Both the position numbers and the translations under genes were made by a program. A stretch of DNA of 64,000 bases from NCBI GenBank assembly GCA_017305195.1, contig JAFKMU010000056.1:26206-90205 (forward strand). Reading direction: 5' to 3'. The notes under the pieces were generated by a model. That model did not search any database. It was not told the DNA's origin and saw only the letters and a list, made by a program, of their open reading frames with translations. Below, piece by piece: positions 1-9,411 of this stretch (the stretch's first letter is position 1; each line of letters opens with the position of its first letter). The DNA is from Verrucomicrobiota bacterium (GTDB lineage Bacteria > Verrucomicrobiota > Verrucomicrobiia > Chthoniobacterales > Terrimicrobiaceae).

Positions 1-488
1 CGCGCGCTGATCGCCGGGATGTCGTGCGAGAGCAGTTTTCTCACCGCAGGCTCCCAGAGGGGGACAGGCATCAAATGTGGCGGTTCAAAGATCACGCATT
101 CCGTTTCCAGCGTGTCGAGGTGATAAAAGTAGCTCAGCGCATCACCGCCGGAGTCGTACTGGTGCACCCGCAGCTCGATGCCCAGTTCTTTCGCCAGCTT
201 GGTGTAGCCCTTCGTGAAAAATGACCGCCGCGCGATGACCAGATCGCAGGCGAAGCGGCTTTCCTCCGGTTTCTCCAGGCCTGCGTAGAAGAGCTTGTAG
301 CCATCCCTGCGCACCACGCCCTCGCCCAGCAGGCGCGACATCGCGCGGTTGATGGCATTGTGCTTCATGCCCAGTTCCCGGGCGAGCACTCGCTCCGAGG
401 GGAGGCGGTTTCCCGGGGAGAGGTTCGAGGAATCAAGCCACCGTCGCAGGATCTGGACAGAGTCCGATAGTATCACTCCATAGGACAT
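1..488 (-). CDS. GntR-like sugar-responsive regulator, 5' part only
   Basis: The frame is open from an ATG at 488 to the window edge, so about 162 N-terminal residues are visible. Residues 1-70 form a GntR-type winged helix-turn-helix, with GNRLPSERVLARELGM leading into the recognition helix and a wing ending in DGYKLFYAG. The stretch CDLVIARRSFF then opens a LacI/periplasmic-binding-like sensor domain. It is paralogous to the regulator at 20490-22355: both share the LPS-R-LA-LGM helix, the GYKLF wing and the ARRS motif. It is divergent from the unit starting at 668, and a perfect 16-bp palindrome lies between them, so autoregulation and control of that unit are plausible inferences. Whether it also carries the C-terminal jelly-roll of its paralogue cannot be seen here. 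Confidence 0.8.
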   Translation of the reverse strand, partial: MSYGVILSDSVQILRRWLDSSNLSPGNRLPSERVLARELGMKHNAINRAMSRLLGEGVVRRDGYKLFYAGLEKPEESRFACDLVIARRSFFTKGYTKLAKELGIELRVHQYDSGGDALSYFYHLDTLETECVIFEPPHLMPVPLWEPAVRKLLSHDIPAISA

Positions 489-557
489 TTGAGCGACCCT
501 TAGCGCAGGACACGAAATGGCGAAAGAGATTTTCCCGGTCAGATTCACCAAAGGGTG

Positions 558-573
558 ATTTGTTTAAACAAAT
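558..573. promoter_or_regulatory. Perfect 16-bp palindrome, candidate operator
   Basis: ATTTGTTTAAACAAAT is a perfect inverted repeat between the divergent regulator (ATG at 488) and the exported-protein gene (ATG at 668). Close relatives of the motif occur at 7267-7282 and 16416-16431, both upstream of genes for exported proteins. The sequence is seen directly; the operator role is inferred. Confidence 0.5.
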
Positions 574-667
574 TTCTGAAAATGCAAATTCACGCGGCAC
601 TTTGGGCTGTCATGTGGGGGCGTATGGGAGTTCCTTTGGGCGTAACAAACCCCCTCCCGATTCGCTT

Positions 668-1258
668 ATGAAACTTCGCGTGATTAGCTTGATGTTGCCC
701 CTCCTGTCCGTGTTTTCTGCCGCCGCTCTCGCCGCTTCGCCATTTGAGGTTTATTCCTCCAAAGGTGGTTTCGCCGATGGCTGGAAGGCCTCTGCGTGGG
801 GTGGTCCTGCCGTCCTCCAGGTCGACGCCGAGGGCAAGCGCGCCACTGTCCTCGACGTGAGCATCCAGAGTGGAGCCCAGCCTTTTGCAGGCGTCATTCT
901 TTCCGCCAATCCGGGCAGTGGGCTGGATCTGACCGACAAGCTCCGGGAAAATGGGGTCGTCGAGATTACCTTCAAGCCCGGGAAGGATGCCCAGGGCCAG
1001 ACGACGAAGGAACCTCAGCCGGTGCAACTGGCTCTCACCTTTTTTAACAAGGATGGCGAGACGGTGCATGCAAAGTTCAACGTGAAGGTCGACATCAGCG
1101 CTGCGGAAGCAGGAAATACGGTCAAGATGACTTTGCCCGAGGCGCTCAAGGGTCTCGCGGACCAGGATCAACTGGCGAGCATTTCCGCCGTGCGCATCCA
1201 GTTCTTCGGGGCTCCGGTCGCGGGTTTTTCGATCGTCGATTGCGTGATCAAGGAGTGA
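668..1258 (+). CDS. Small exported protein of unknown function
   Basis: This 196-residue protein begins with a clear Sec signal peptide: MKLR, a hydrophobic core, then a cleavage-type AALAA around residue 23. An earlier in-frame ATG at 560 would add 36 residues in front of the signal peptide, so 668 is the better start. The mature part alternates short beta-strand-like segments (VLDVSIQSG, VQLALTFFN, FSIVDCVIKE) and has no Cys-rich or obvious catalytic motif. It resembles a single beta-sandwich, possibly carbohydrate-binding. It is first in a plus-strand unit, 39 bases before the acetylesterase at 1298. A similar arrangement, a small exported sandwich protein ahead of a large enzyme, recurs at 29698/30287. 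The family is not recognised. Confidence 0.7.
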   Translation: MKLRVISLMLPLLSVFSAAALAASPFEVYSSKGGFADGWKASAWGGPAVLQVDAEGKRATVLDVSIQSGAQPFAGVILSANPGSGLDLTDKLRENGVVEITFKPGKDAQGQTTKEPQPVQLALTFFNKDGETVHAKFNVKVDISAAEAGNTVKMTLPEALKGLADQDQLASISAVRIQFFGAPVAGFSIVDCVIKE

Positions 1259-1297
1259 TCGGTCCGCTGTCCCGGGTTTGCCCTCTCCCCCTATAAA

Positions 1298-3319
1298 ATG
1301 ACAACGAGACGACTGTTTTGGATCGCGCTGTATCTCGGCCTGGCGTTTCCGGCTGCGATGGCCGTGGCGGAGGTCAAGCTGCCTGCCATTTTCTCCGAGC
1401 ATGCCGTGCTGCAGCGAGCCGTGCGCGTCCCCGTGTGGGGCAAGGCGGAAGCCGGGCGGGCGGTCTCCGTGTCGCTCGGAAATTCCGCAGCCAGGACCGT
1501 CGCCGATGACAAGGGGCGCTGGCAGGTCGAACTCGATCTGAGCCGGAGCGCCTCCGGACCTTTTGACCTCGTGGTGCAGGCGGAGAATACCGTCACCATC
1601 CCCGATGTCGTGGTCGGCGAGGTCTGGCTGGCCTCGGGCCAGTCCAATATGGAGTGGACCCTGGCCAATACGCCGGAAGCCGCCAAGGAATTGGCTGCTC
1701 CGACCAACCCCCAACTGCGCCTTTTCGTTGTCACCAAGGCGGAGGCGGCTATTCCGATCAAGGGGTATCAGGGCAAGTGGGTGGTCGCAGGGCCGGATAC
1801 CATCGCCAGCTTCTCCGCTGTCGGGTACTATTTTGGAAAGTTCCTCCAGGAGGGCGTCAAGGCTCCCGTGGGGGTGATTCTCTCCGCCTGGGGAGGCACT
1901 CCGATCGAGACATGGACGAGCAAGGAAGCGCTTATGTCCGATCCCGAGATCGCCGCGGGCATGGAGAAGCGGGAGGAGGATCTGCGGACGTATTCGCGCC
2001 GCATTCGCGAGTACCTGCTGGCCATGTCGGACTGGCAGGATGCCAACCAGAGGCAGGATCAGCCCGCCGGGACGGTGCCCGATGACGGCGAGGACTGGCA
2101 GCCCGCGACCGTTCCCGGCAAGCTCGGGGACGCCGGGGCGATCTGGCTGCGCCGTACGGTCGAGATCACTCCCGAGCAGGCCGCGCGGCCCTTGCTGATC
2201 ACGGTCGGCGAGGGGACTACGGGTATCGAGGAGGTCTTCTGGAATGGCAAGTCCATCGGTCGTTTCTCGCTCGAGCAGGCGGCAAAATCCCGCACCCCGC
2301 GGCGCTACACCGTGCCGACCTCCGCCCTCGCACCGGGGGAATCCACTCTTGCGATTCGTTTCACCCACCCGGCCAGTGACCTTACGGTTTCCTATATCAC
2401 CGTCGGAAGGCCTGCGATTCCGGGCACATGGATGAAACGAGTCGAGCAGCAGTTTCCCGCGCTCACCGCTGAGGCCCGCGCAGCGCTCCCCACTCCTCCC
2501 GGCGTGGAACCGATCTCCTGGCAGGCTGCGAGCCATCTCTTCAATGCCATGATTTATCCTCTGATCCCTTACGCCATCCAGGGCGTCATATGGTACCAGG
2601 GGGAGAACAACATCGAGCGCGCCTATCAGTACCGCAAGGCTCTCCCACTGATGATCGCTGACTGGCGCAACCGCTGGGGGCAGGGCGACTTTTCCTTCTA
2701 CATCTGCCAGCTGGCCAATAAGAACGACAAGTCCGCAGCGCCCGGCGACTCCAGCTGGGCGGAACTCCGCGAGGCGCAGTCCATGACGCTCTCGGCGCCC
2801 AACACCGGGGAGGCTGTGCTGATCGACCTGGGCGATTCTCTCAACATCCATCCCCGCAATAAAAAGGATGTCGGCGCGCGCCTCTCCGCTCTCGCTCTCG
2901 CCGGGACCTATGGCCAGAAGATCGTCGGTTCCGGCCCGGTGTATGAATCGATGAAGGTCGACGGCGACAAGATCCGCCTCACCTTTAGCGGAACCGGGGG
3001 AGGACTCGTAGCCAAGCCTCTACCGGACACCTACAGCGTCGATTCCGACAGTGGAGCGAAAGCTTCGCTCGTGCGCAATAGCTCGTCCGAGCTGGAAGGC
3101 TTCGCCATTTGCGGGGAGGATCGCAAGTGGACCTGGGCCGACGCAAAGATCGAAGGCGGCGAGGTCGTTGTCTCATCCCCGCATGTGCCCTCGCCAATCG
3201 CCGTACGCTACGCTTGGTCGAGCAACCCGACCTGCAACCTTTATAACGCCGAGGGGTTTCCCGCCTCGCCCTTCCGCACCGACGATTTTCCGATTACCAC
3301 CCAGTCCGCCAGGTACTGA
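1298..3319 (+). CDS. Sialate O-acetylesterase-family protein, exported (673 aa)
   Basis: It is a predicted carbohydrate O-acetylesterase of the SGNH/SASA type. A signal peptide covers about residues 1-25. A short N-terminal beta-domain (LPAIFSEHAVLQR...PVWGKA) precedes the catalytic block with GQSNMEW (nucleophile Ser116). The second conserved block is WYQGENN, and the His block reads GDSLNIHPRNKKDVG. Between the two halves, about residues 245-375, sits an inserted GH2-type sugar-binding jelly roll (WLRRTVEI, VFWNGKSIGRF). Many relatives have DIHP where this protein has NIHP. Family members remove acetyl groups from sialic acids or, in plant-polysaccharide degraders, from xylan and pectin; the locus here favours plant glycans. 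It lies 39 bases after the small exported protein and 22 bases before the dehydrogenase. Confidence 0.88.
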   Translation: MTTRRLFWIALYLGLAFPAAMAVAEVKLPAIFSEHAVLQRAVRVPVWGKAEAGRAVSVSLGNSAARTVADDKGRWQVELDLSRSASGPFDLVVQAENTVTIPDVVVGEVWLASGQSNMEWTLANTPEAAKELAAPTNPQLRLFVVTKAEAAIPIKGYQGKWVVAGPDTIASFSAVGYYFGKFLQEGVKAPVGVILSAWGGTPIETWTSKEALMSDPEIAAGMEKREEDLRTYSRRIREYLLAMSDWQDANQRQDQPAGTVPDDGEDWQPATVPGKLGDAGAIWLRRTVEITPEQAARPLLITVGEGTTGIEEVFWNGKSIGRFSLEQAAKSRTPRRYTVPTSALAPGESTLAIRFTHPASDLTVSYITVGRPAIPGTWMKRVEQQFPALTAEARAALPTPPGVEPISWQAASHLFNAMIYPLIPYAIQGVIWYQGENNIERAYQYRKALPLMIADWRNRWGQGDFSFYICQLANKNDKSAAPGDSSWAELREAQSMTLSAPNTGEAVLIDLGDSLNIHPRNKKDVGARLSALALAGTYGQKIVGSGPVYESMKVDGDKIRLTFSGTGGGLVAKPLPDTYSVDSDSGAKASLVRNSSSELEGFAICGEDRKWTWADAKIEGGEVVVSSPHVPSPIAVRYAWSSNPTCNLYNAEGFPASPFRTDDFPITTQSARY

Positions 3320-3341
3320 TGGCTGCATCCCCGCTTATTCC

Positions 3342-4355
3342 ATGAAAACTCAGTCCGTTCGTGTCATCTTTCCTTCGCCCGGCCTCGCCGCGCTTGAGGA
3401 ATTTCCCATGCCAGTGATCAGCCGTCCGACCGATGTGCTGATTGAAAATGAATATAGCATCGTGAGTGCTGGCACCGAGCTAGCCTGCCGCGCCGGCCTG
3501 GAGAGCTGGGCGCCGCTGCCGTTTTCTCCCGGCTATGGCTCTGTCGGCCGGGTCCTGGCTTTCGGAGATGAGGTGAAGAACCTCTCGGTCGGCCAGCGCG
3601 TCCTCTCCTTTGGTCGCCACGCCAAGCACATCCTCGGCGAGTTCGTTGTCGTTCCCGTGCCTGATGGCCTGGACCCCGTCAAGGTCACCTTCGCCCGGAT
3701 GGCTGCGGTGTCCATGGCGGCGTCGCGGGCCTCCGATGCGGAGCTGGGCGACTTTGTCGCAGTGATCGGTCTCGGTCTCGTCGGCAATCTTTCGGCGCAG
3801 CTCTTTGGTCTGGCGGGATGCGAGGTTATCGGCATCGACCCGTCCGTCCGCCGTCGCGAACAGGCTCTGGCCTGCGGCATCCCTCATGTGATCGCCCCCG
3901 GTCCGGAAATGAAGGCGCAGGTCGCCGCCATTACCGAGGGCCGGATGTGCGCTGCGGTCATCGAGGCCACCGGTCTTTCCTCCGTGGCGATCGAGAGCGC
4001 CCCGCAGCTCGCCGCCCGCTTTGGCGAGATCGTTCTCCTCGGCAGTCCTCGCGCCCCGCATGTCGCCGACGTCACTCCGTTCCTGAGCGGACTGCATCTC
4101 TGCAATGCCGAGACTACCGTCAAGGGCGCGCTGGAGTGGCGGTATCCGCTATTGGCTGATCCGGCGGGCTTTTGCAAGCACTCCATCGAGAACAACGTGC
4201 AGCAGCTCCTGCGCATGATGTCCCATGGCAAGCTCAACACCGACCCGCTCCTCACCCATCTCGTCAGCCCGGCGGATTGCCACTCGGTTTACGAGGGCCT
4301 CGCCAACCAGAAGGACCTCTACACCGGCGTGGTTTTCGATTGGTCCAAAGTCTGA
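3342..4355 (+). CDS. Medium-chain dehydrogenase/reductase, zinc-independent type
   Basis: This 337-residue cytoplasmic protein has the MDR fold: a GroES-like N-terminal domain and a Rossmann domain with the nucleotide-binding motif GLGLVGN near residue 145, followed by an acidic residue in VIGIDPS that suggests NAD preference. The catalytic Cys of classical alcohol dehydrogenases is replaced by SAGTE, the GHE zinc motif by PGYGSVG, and the structural zinc cysteines are absent. This matches the SAGTE subgroup of MDRs often found in sugar operons. I chose the ATG at 3342 because the open frame upstream overlaps the acetylesterase out of frame. A role in oxidising a released sugar or polyol is inferred from context; the substrate is unknown. 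Confidence 0.85.
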   Translation: MKTQSVRVIFPSPGLAALEEFPMPVISRPTDVLIENEYSIVSAGTELACRAGLESWAPLPFSPGYGSVGRVLAFGDEVKNLSVGQRVLSFGRHAKHILGEFVVVPVPDGLDPVKVTFARMAAVSMAASRASDAELGDFVAVIGLGLVGNLSAQLFGLAGCEVIGIDPSVRRREQALACGIPHVIAPGPEMKAQVAAITEGRMCAAVIEATGLSSVAIESAPQLAARFGEIVLLGSPRAPHVADVTPFLSGLHLCNAETTVKGALEWRYPLLADPAGFCKHSIENNVQQLLRMMSHGKLNTDPLLTHLVSPADCHSVYEGLANQKDLYTGVVFDWSKV

Positions 4356-4401
4356 TCTTCTTCACTCTCTATCTGTTCCACCTCACCAGAAATTCTGCAT
4401 C

Positions 4402-7098
4402 ATGAGTATCACGGTTCCCTCTCGATTCCTTCGCAAAATCCTCCCGATCGCCGCCTTGCTGCCAATGGCCGGCCTGCAAGCTCAGACCTCTGACGGCGCG
4501 GGTGCTTCCACTGTTTGGGAGCATTCCGGGTGGGGCGGGGGAGGCTTCTTCTACTGCGCGGCCTACCATCCGTCAAAGGACGGGACCATTTACATGGGTG
4601 GCGATGTCGGCGGGGCTTACAAGACCGTGGACCATGGGCTGAACTGGAAGGCGATCAACAACGGGCTGGCCTCCTACGGCGTCTTTTCGCTGGCGGTCGA
4701 TCGTAGCAATCCCGACACGGTCTACGCCGCCACGGAGGGCGGACTCTGCAAGAGCACCGATGCGGGCGAGACATGGGTGACGCTCCCGCGCACTGACAAG
4801 AACGACCTCCGCATCACCGGCGAAAAGAACAAGAGCATCCATTCCGTCGCGGTCGATCCGTCCAATGGCAGCAATGTCTACGCGACCAGTCCGTTGGGAA
4901 GAGTCTATAAAAGCACTGATGGCGGGCAGACCTGGGAGATCGCCTACGAGGAAAAGATGCCCGTGGAGGACCCCGGCGTGCTGCGTGTGCAGTATGGGAA
5001 GGTGAACAACGTCTACTTTGGAAGCCTCACGCTGTCGAAATTCCCCGGGGGAGAATCTGGCGCAGGCTCCCAGGGCATCGGGTTTACCTTCAAGGGCGAT
5101 GGCACCCTGCCAAAGGACGCATTCTTCATCATGAAGACGAAGGACGGCATCGCCTACCGCAGCAAGAACCTCAACACGCTGTACCAGGATACGACCTGGC
5201 GCGACGTCGTGCTCAAGGCGTCTGATTTTGTCTACGATCCGCAGTATTTGAAGGCCCACCCCGAGGCCGCTTCGCAGCCGGTGAATCCCGACTTCGCGTC
5301 CATCGCACGATTTGACCTGACGTGCTCCGGCCCGATCCCGACCACCCCGGCGATTGCGCGGCTGAAGCGGTTTTACTTCGCGTTTGAACCGGCCGAAGGC
5401 GGCAGTGAACCTCGCCTTGTTCCGTTCGCGGATTTCTCAAATCCCGATGCCGTCAAGGCCTTCCAGACCGCTGGCAACATTCATCTCGGCGATGCTCCGG
5501 CCTCCACGTTTTACTCCGTCGCCGTGGCTCCGAGCGATCCCTCGCGGGTCATTGCCGCCACTGCCGCCCTCGGGCTGGTCATGAGCCAGGATGCCGGCAA
5601 GACCTGGAAGGAACTCAAGACTCCCGCCAAGGCGTCCTCGGCCGCCTTTGATCCAAAGAATCCCAATATCATCTACGGCTCCTTCTTTGCCGATGGCGTA
5701 ATGAAGTCGACTGATGGAGGCGCGACGTGGAAAAAAATCTCCGACAGCTTCCCCGACAAGTTCGACGTCCTCGATGTGGCGGTGAACCCATCGAATCCGC
5801 TCAACGTCTGCGCCATTGGCAAGTCCAGCTGGACCGGTGTGTTCCTTTCCTCCGAGGATGGAGGCAATACCTGGCAGGCCAGCGGCAAGGAGCTCGAAGG
5901 GGGCTCTGCGGGGAAATACTCCAACAAGATCGATCTGGACGAGGCCAGTGGCAACCCCACCATGGATATGCTGTCCGCGGACGGAAAATCGGCGCGCCTG
6001 AGCGCTCCGACAAACATCGCCTTCAATCCGCTGAACCCTTCCGAGATCTTCCTCAGCACAAACTGGCGTCCCAGCCTGAGCACGGATGGCGGAGTCGTAT
6101 GGACCGAGCGCTGCCGCGGAGCGGATATCTCGTGCATCACCGACATCCGCTTCCACAAGGGCAAGGTGTATGCCTCTGCCATGGATGAGGGCAGTCTCGT
6201 GAGCTCCGATAATGGCAAGAACTGGAAGCAGCTGTGGCCGCTCAAGCACACGGACGACCTCAGCGGACACAACTGGCGCATGGCCGTCAATGAGGTGAAT
6301 GGAAACACGCGAGTGATCTCCACCAGCTCGCCCTGGAGCACCGTTAAGCCGCAGGGCATCATCCGTAGTGAGGATGATGGCAATACATTCACGGTCATCC
6401 GCGAGGGCATTCCGAACTACGTGGTCATGCCCAATACCATGTGGGGCCGCGGGTATCCTCGCGCTCTCGCGGTGGACCCGAATGATCCGCAGGTTGTCTA
6501 TCTCGGCATCGACGGCGATCCCGAGCCGGGCAAGATCGGCGGCGGCATCTTCAAGTCGCACGATGGCGGCGCCACCTGGACGCAGCTCGCCTCCCAACCC
6601 GGAGGCCGCCGGATGTTCTACGGCCTGGCCGTGGACCCCACCGATTCCAACCGCATCTTCTGGGGTGCCTGCGGCAACGGGGGAGGTGTCTGGCGCAGCA
6701 ATGACGGAGGAGAGTCATGGGAGCAGGTCTTCCGCAATGAGGTCTTCATCTGGAATGTGGTCGTCGCCTCCGACGGCACCATCTACTGCTCCGGCGAACA
6801 GCTCTGGCGCAGCAAGGACCAGGGCAAGACCTGGTCCAGGATCACCAACTTCCCCGAGAAGCCCCGCGCCATGGTGGGCATCGAGGTTCACCCGACCAAT
6901 CCCAACATCATCTGGGTTTCCCGCACCAACTGGGGCAACCTCCGGCTCGGCTCGATCCACAAGACCACCGACGGCGGAGACACCTGGACCGACATCACGG
7001 GAAACATTCCCTACGTCGGCCCTCACACGCTGCGCTTCAATCCAGAAACCAACGAGCTTTGGGCCGGCTGGGTCGGCATGTTCAAGACGAAGCAATAG
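4402..7098 (+). CDS. GH74-like exported beta-propeller (BNR/Asp-box repeats)
   Basis: The 898-residue product has a signal peptide (PIAALLPMAGLQAQ, cut near residue 30) and at least seven BNR/Asp-box repeats of the S-x-D-G-G-x-T-W type, for example YKSTDGGQTW, MKSTDGGATW, LSSEDGGNTW and HKTTDGGDTW. The first blade carries GWGGGGFF and GGDVGGAYK, which resembles the start of GH74 xyloglucanases, where the Asp in DVGGAY is part of the active site. Asp-box repeats lie throughout, consistent with the tandem seven-bladed propeller architecture of that family. GH74 enzymes cut the glucan backbone of xyloglucan outside the cell. It is last in the unit and is followed by a strong terminator. An upstream in-frame ATG at 4225 overlaps the dehydrogenase and lacks a signal peptide, so 4402 is preferred. 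Confidence 0.82.
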   Translation: MSITVPSRFLRKILPIAALLPMAGLQAQTSDGAGASTVWEHSGWGGGGFFYCAAYHPSKDGTIYMGGDVGGAYKTVDHGLNWKAINNGLASYGVFSLAVDRSNPDTVYAATEGGLCKSTDAGETWVTLPRTDKNDLRITGEKNKSIHSVAVDPSNGSNVYATSPLGRVYKSTDGGQTWEIAYEEKMPVEDPGVLRVQYGKVNNVYFGSLTLSKFPGGESGAGSQGIGFTFKGDGTLPKDAFFIMKTKDGIAYRSKNLNTLYQDTTWRDVVLKASDFVYDPQYLKAHPEAASQPVNPDFASIARFDLTCSGPIPTTPAIARLKRFYFAFEPAEGGSEPRLVPFADFSNPDAVKAFQTAGNIHLGDAPASTFYSVAVAPSDPSRVIAATAALGLVMSQDAGKTWKELKTPAKASSAAFDPKNPNIIYGSFFADGVMKSTDGGATWKKISDSFPDKFDVLDVAVNPSNPLNVCAIGKSSWTGVFLSSEDGGNTWQASGKELEGGSAGKYSNKIDLDEASGNPTMDMLSADGKSARLSAPTNIAFNPLNPSEIFLSTNWRPSLSTDGGVVWTERCRGADISCITDIRFHKGKVYASAMDEGSLVSSDNGKNWKQLWPLKHTDDLSGHNWRMAVNEVNGNTRVISTSSPWSTVKPQGIIRSEDDGNTFTVIREGIPNYVVMPNTMWGRGYPRALAVDPNDPQVVYLGIDGDPEPGKIGGGIFKSHDGGATWTQLASQPGGRRMFYGLAVDPTDSNRIFWGACGNGGGVWRSNDGGESWEQVFRNEVFIWNVVVASDGTIYCSGEQLWRSKDQGKTWSRITNFPEKPRAMVGIEVHPTNPNIIWVSRTNWGNLRLGSIHKTTDGGDTWTDITGNIPYVGPHTLRFNPETNELWAGWVGMFKTKQ

Positions 7099-7127
7099 CA
7101 GGATTATAAAGTCGTAATCTATTAGCG

Positions 7128-7169
7128 CGCCCGGACGTCTCTAGCGATGACGTCCGGGCGTTTGCTTTT
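7128..7169 (+). terminator. Rho-independent terminator of the 668-7098 unit
   Basis: A perfect 12-bp stem (CGCCCGGACGTC with GACGTCCGGGCG) closes a 9-base loop and is followed by TTTGCTTTT. It lies 29 bases after the GH74-like stop codon. Confidence 0.88.
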
Positions 7170-7266
7170 CCGCGATCGCCCGGTGTTTTCGTGACACAGG
7201 GCTCGCCGCGCTCTTCCCGATGGCATGGGCGTTGGCGGTAGTCGCGCTTTTCCGGGTAATGCCACG

Positions 7267-7282
7267 TATTGTTCAAACAAAC
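7267..7282. promoter_or_regulatory. Operator-like motif, second copy
   Basis: Read on the minus strand the site is GTTTGTTTGAACAATA. It shares the TTTGTTT-n-AACAA core with the perfect palindrome at 558-573. It lies about 160 bases upstream of the PEP-CTERM gene at 7442. Operator function is inferred. Confidence 0.4.
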
Positions 7283-7441
7283 GGGTGTGAATATCGCCTA
7301 TGGGCCGGGTATTCCCTTTTGAGGAAATTGGGCGGGTGCTAATTAAATTCGAAGCGAAACTTCACCCCACCCCGCCACATGAAATCCCCTCACGTGTTTC
7401 CCGAAGATCGGTTCTGTTCATTTCGAAAATCACAAACATCC

Positions 7442-9355
7442 ATGAGAAGTAAACTATCTCGTTCCACAATCGCGCTCGCCGCGCTTGTCGGTACCTCGCT
7501 CTCCAGTCAGGCGGCCAATGGCACCTGGAATGTGGACGCCAGCGGCAACTGGACGACCGCCTCCAACTGGCTCAACAATACGATCGCGGGAGGAAGTAAT
7601 GGCGACATTGCCGCCATCACTTTTGATATTACGGCGAATCAAATCGTCACAGTGGATGGTTCCAACAAGCTGTTCGGGATTCTGAACATTGGCGACACCA
7701 ATGGCTCGAACTCCTTCACCGTCTCCGGCGGCACCTCGTTGGTGCTTAACAATGGCGCGAGCCCTGCGGAGATCAACCAGATCAGCACGAGCAAGGGGGA
7801 TACCCTCAGCGCGCCGATTGCGCTTCAGAGCAGTTCTCTTCTTATTCGCAACGCATCGTCCAACGCCTTTACGATAAATTCCTACATCCAGGGAGGCAGC
7901 GCAGGGGCAAAAGTTATCACGGTGGACAATAGCCTGGGAGCTATTACCTTGGGCGGTCCCCTCGTCAATGGCAGCGGCTCACTGTCCCTGGTCAAGAGTG
8001 GAACTGGAACGCTAAAGCTCACCGGTACCGGTGGTAATAGTACTTTCACCGGAGGAGTGACGCTTAACGCCGGGACTTTGGAATTCGGATACTCCCAGAC
8101 CGCCTTGGGAACCGGTACGTTCACGATCAACGGGGGCTCCATCACAAACGGTTATGGATCTGCTCGTACGCTTAGCACGAATAACGCACAGGCGTGGAAC
8201 GCAGACTTCACCTTCGGAGCTGCCGGGGTCAGTGGAAGCGATCTGAATCTTGGCACGGGCGACGTGACCATTTCCGGCACGCGCACGGTAACGACGACTT
8301 CGACCAACACTGCACGAGTCCTCACCATCGGCGGGGCTATTGGAGATGGCGGCAATGGCTATGGGCTGATCAAGGCCGGAAATGCGCAATTGCGATTGGA
8401 TGGAGCCAACACTTTCTCCGGCGCAACCAAGGTGAATGCCGGCGTATTGGTGCTCGGCAACAGCCTGGCCTTGCAGAATAGCGCCATCGACACCTCCGGC
8501 GCAGGAAAGATCTCCCTCTCCGGCATCACCACCGCGACCTTCGGGGGCCTCACCGGTAGCTCCAGCCTCGCGAGTGTGATCAACTCCGGCTACACGGGCA
8601 GCGTCACAGCGATCACGCTGAATACTGGTGCTTCCAAATCCTACTCCTACACCGGCATCATCGCCGATGGAGCGACCGGCATGAGCCTCACCAAAACCGG
8701 GGCTGGATCGCAGACGCTCGGCGGGATCAATACCTACACTGGCGCAACCACCGTCTCCGCCGGAACGCTAATCCTGGCGGCCAATGGCTCGATCTCCAGC
8801 AGCTCGGGCATTAACCTCGGCACCAGCGGTTCACAGGGCACGCTCGATGTCACGTCCAAGACGGGCGGGTACACGATCGGCGCGTCCCAGACGCTCTCCG
8901 GTTACGGCAGCGTCCTCCTCGCCTCGGGACAAACGCTGACGGTGAATGGCAATCTCGCTCCGGGAAACAGTACGGGTATCGTCACCATCGGGGGCAATCT
9001 TTCGCTCGCCTCCTCTTCAACCACGACGATGGAGCTGGTCAGCAGCGCGCTGGGTGCTGGCTCCGGATTCGACCAGATCGCCCTCTCGGGTACGGGGCTT
9101 TCCCTGACCTACGGCGGTGCGCTCGTGATCGACGTCTCTCTGGCGACGCAGGTGGGATCGTATCAGCTGTTCACCGGATTCTCCTCGCAAACCGGAACCT
9201 TCAGCAGCATTACCTTTTCCCAGGCCGAGGCTGCGGGAACCTTTGACTACTCGACCGGCGTGCTGACCCTCACCGCCGTGCCGGAGCCCGGCACCGTGGC
9301 ACTCCTGAGCTTGAGCCTGCTCGGGTTGCTGGTCTTCCGCCGTCGTAATCCTTAA
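7442..9355 (+). CDS. PEP-CTERM protein with autotransporter-associated beta-strand repeats
   Basis: This 637-residue exported protein begins with a signal peptide (MRSKLSRSTIALAALVGTSLSSQA) and continues as a long Gly/Ser/Thr/Asn-rich beta-helix-like region. It contains autotransporter-associated beta-strand repeats: LVKSGTGTLKLTGTGG, LIKAGNAQLRLDGANTFSG and LTKTGAGSQTLGGINTYTG, each followed by a V(N/S)AGTL or VNAGVL turn. The C-terminus is a PEP-CTERM sorting signal: VPEPGT, a hydrophobic helix, then RRRNP. Such signals are processed by exosortases, so the protein is probably a surface or matrix component. There is no outer-membrane beta-barrel, so it is not itself an autotransporter. An upstream ATG at 7379 would lengthen the leader by 21 residues. 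It stands alone between two terminators. Confidence 0.88.
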   Translation: MRSKLSRSTIALAALVGTSLSSQAANGTWNVDASGNWTTASNWLNNTIAGGSNGDIAAITFDITANQIVTVDGSNKLFGILNIGDTNGSNSFTVSGGTSLVLNNGASPAEINQISTSKGDTLSAPIALQSSSLLIRNASSNAFTINSYIQGGSAGAKVITVDNSLGAITLGGPLVNGSGSLSLVKSGTGTLKLTGTGGNSTFTGGVTLNAGTLEFGYSQTALGTGTFTINGGSITNGYGSARTLSTNNAQAWNADFTFGAAGVSGSDLNLGTGDVTISGTRTVTTTSTNTARVLTIGGAIGDGGNGYGLIKAGNAQLRLDGANTFSGATKVNAGVLVLGNSLALQNSAIDTSGAGKISLSGITTATFGGLTGSSSLASVINSGYTGSVTAITLNTGASKSYSYTGIIADGATGMSLTKTGAGSQTLGGINTYTGATTVSAGTLILAANGSISSSSGINLGTSGSQGTLDVTSKTGGYTIGASQTLSGYGSVLLASGQTLTVNGNLAPGNSTGIVTIGGNLSLASSSTTTMELVSSALGAGSGFDQIALSGTGLSLTYGGALVIDVSLATQVGSYQLFTGFSSQTGTFSSITFSQAEAAGTFDYSTGVLTLTAVPEPGTVALLSLSLLGLLVFRRRNP

Positions 9356-9411
9356 GGCGGGAAACTTTCGCGCCTTTCCTGCCGGAAGGCGCAAGGGTTT
9401 GGGGGAAATTG

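Larger units (their letters stand above)
7099..7441 (+). other. Intergenic region: terminator, then upstream region of the PEP-CTERM gene
   Basis: No coding frame is convincing here. The stretch holds the terminator at 7128-7169 and the operator-like motif at 7267-7282. Just before the next gene is an AT-rich patch (TGCTAATTAAATTC, about 7337-7350) that could contain a -10 element, though no clean -35 box at good spacing is seen. Confidence 0.5.

Noticed and set aside
590..2851. 753-codon minus-strand frame opposite the first acetylesterase
   Set aside because: It is antisense to a protein with clear SASA motifs, and its own translation is Gly/Arg/Asp-rich with no domain; a high-GC shadow.
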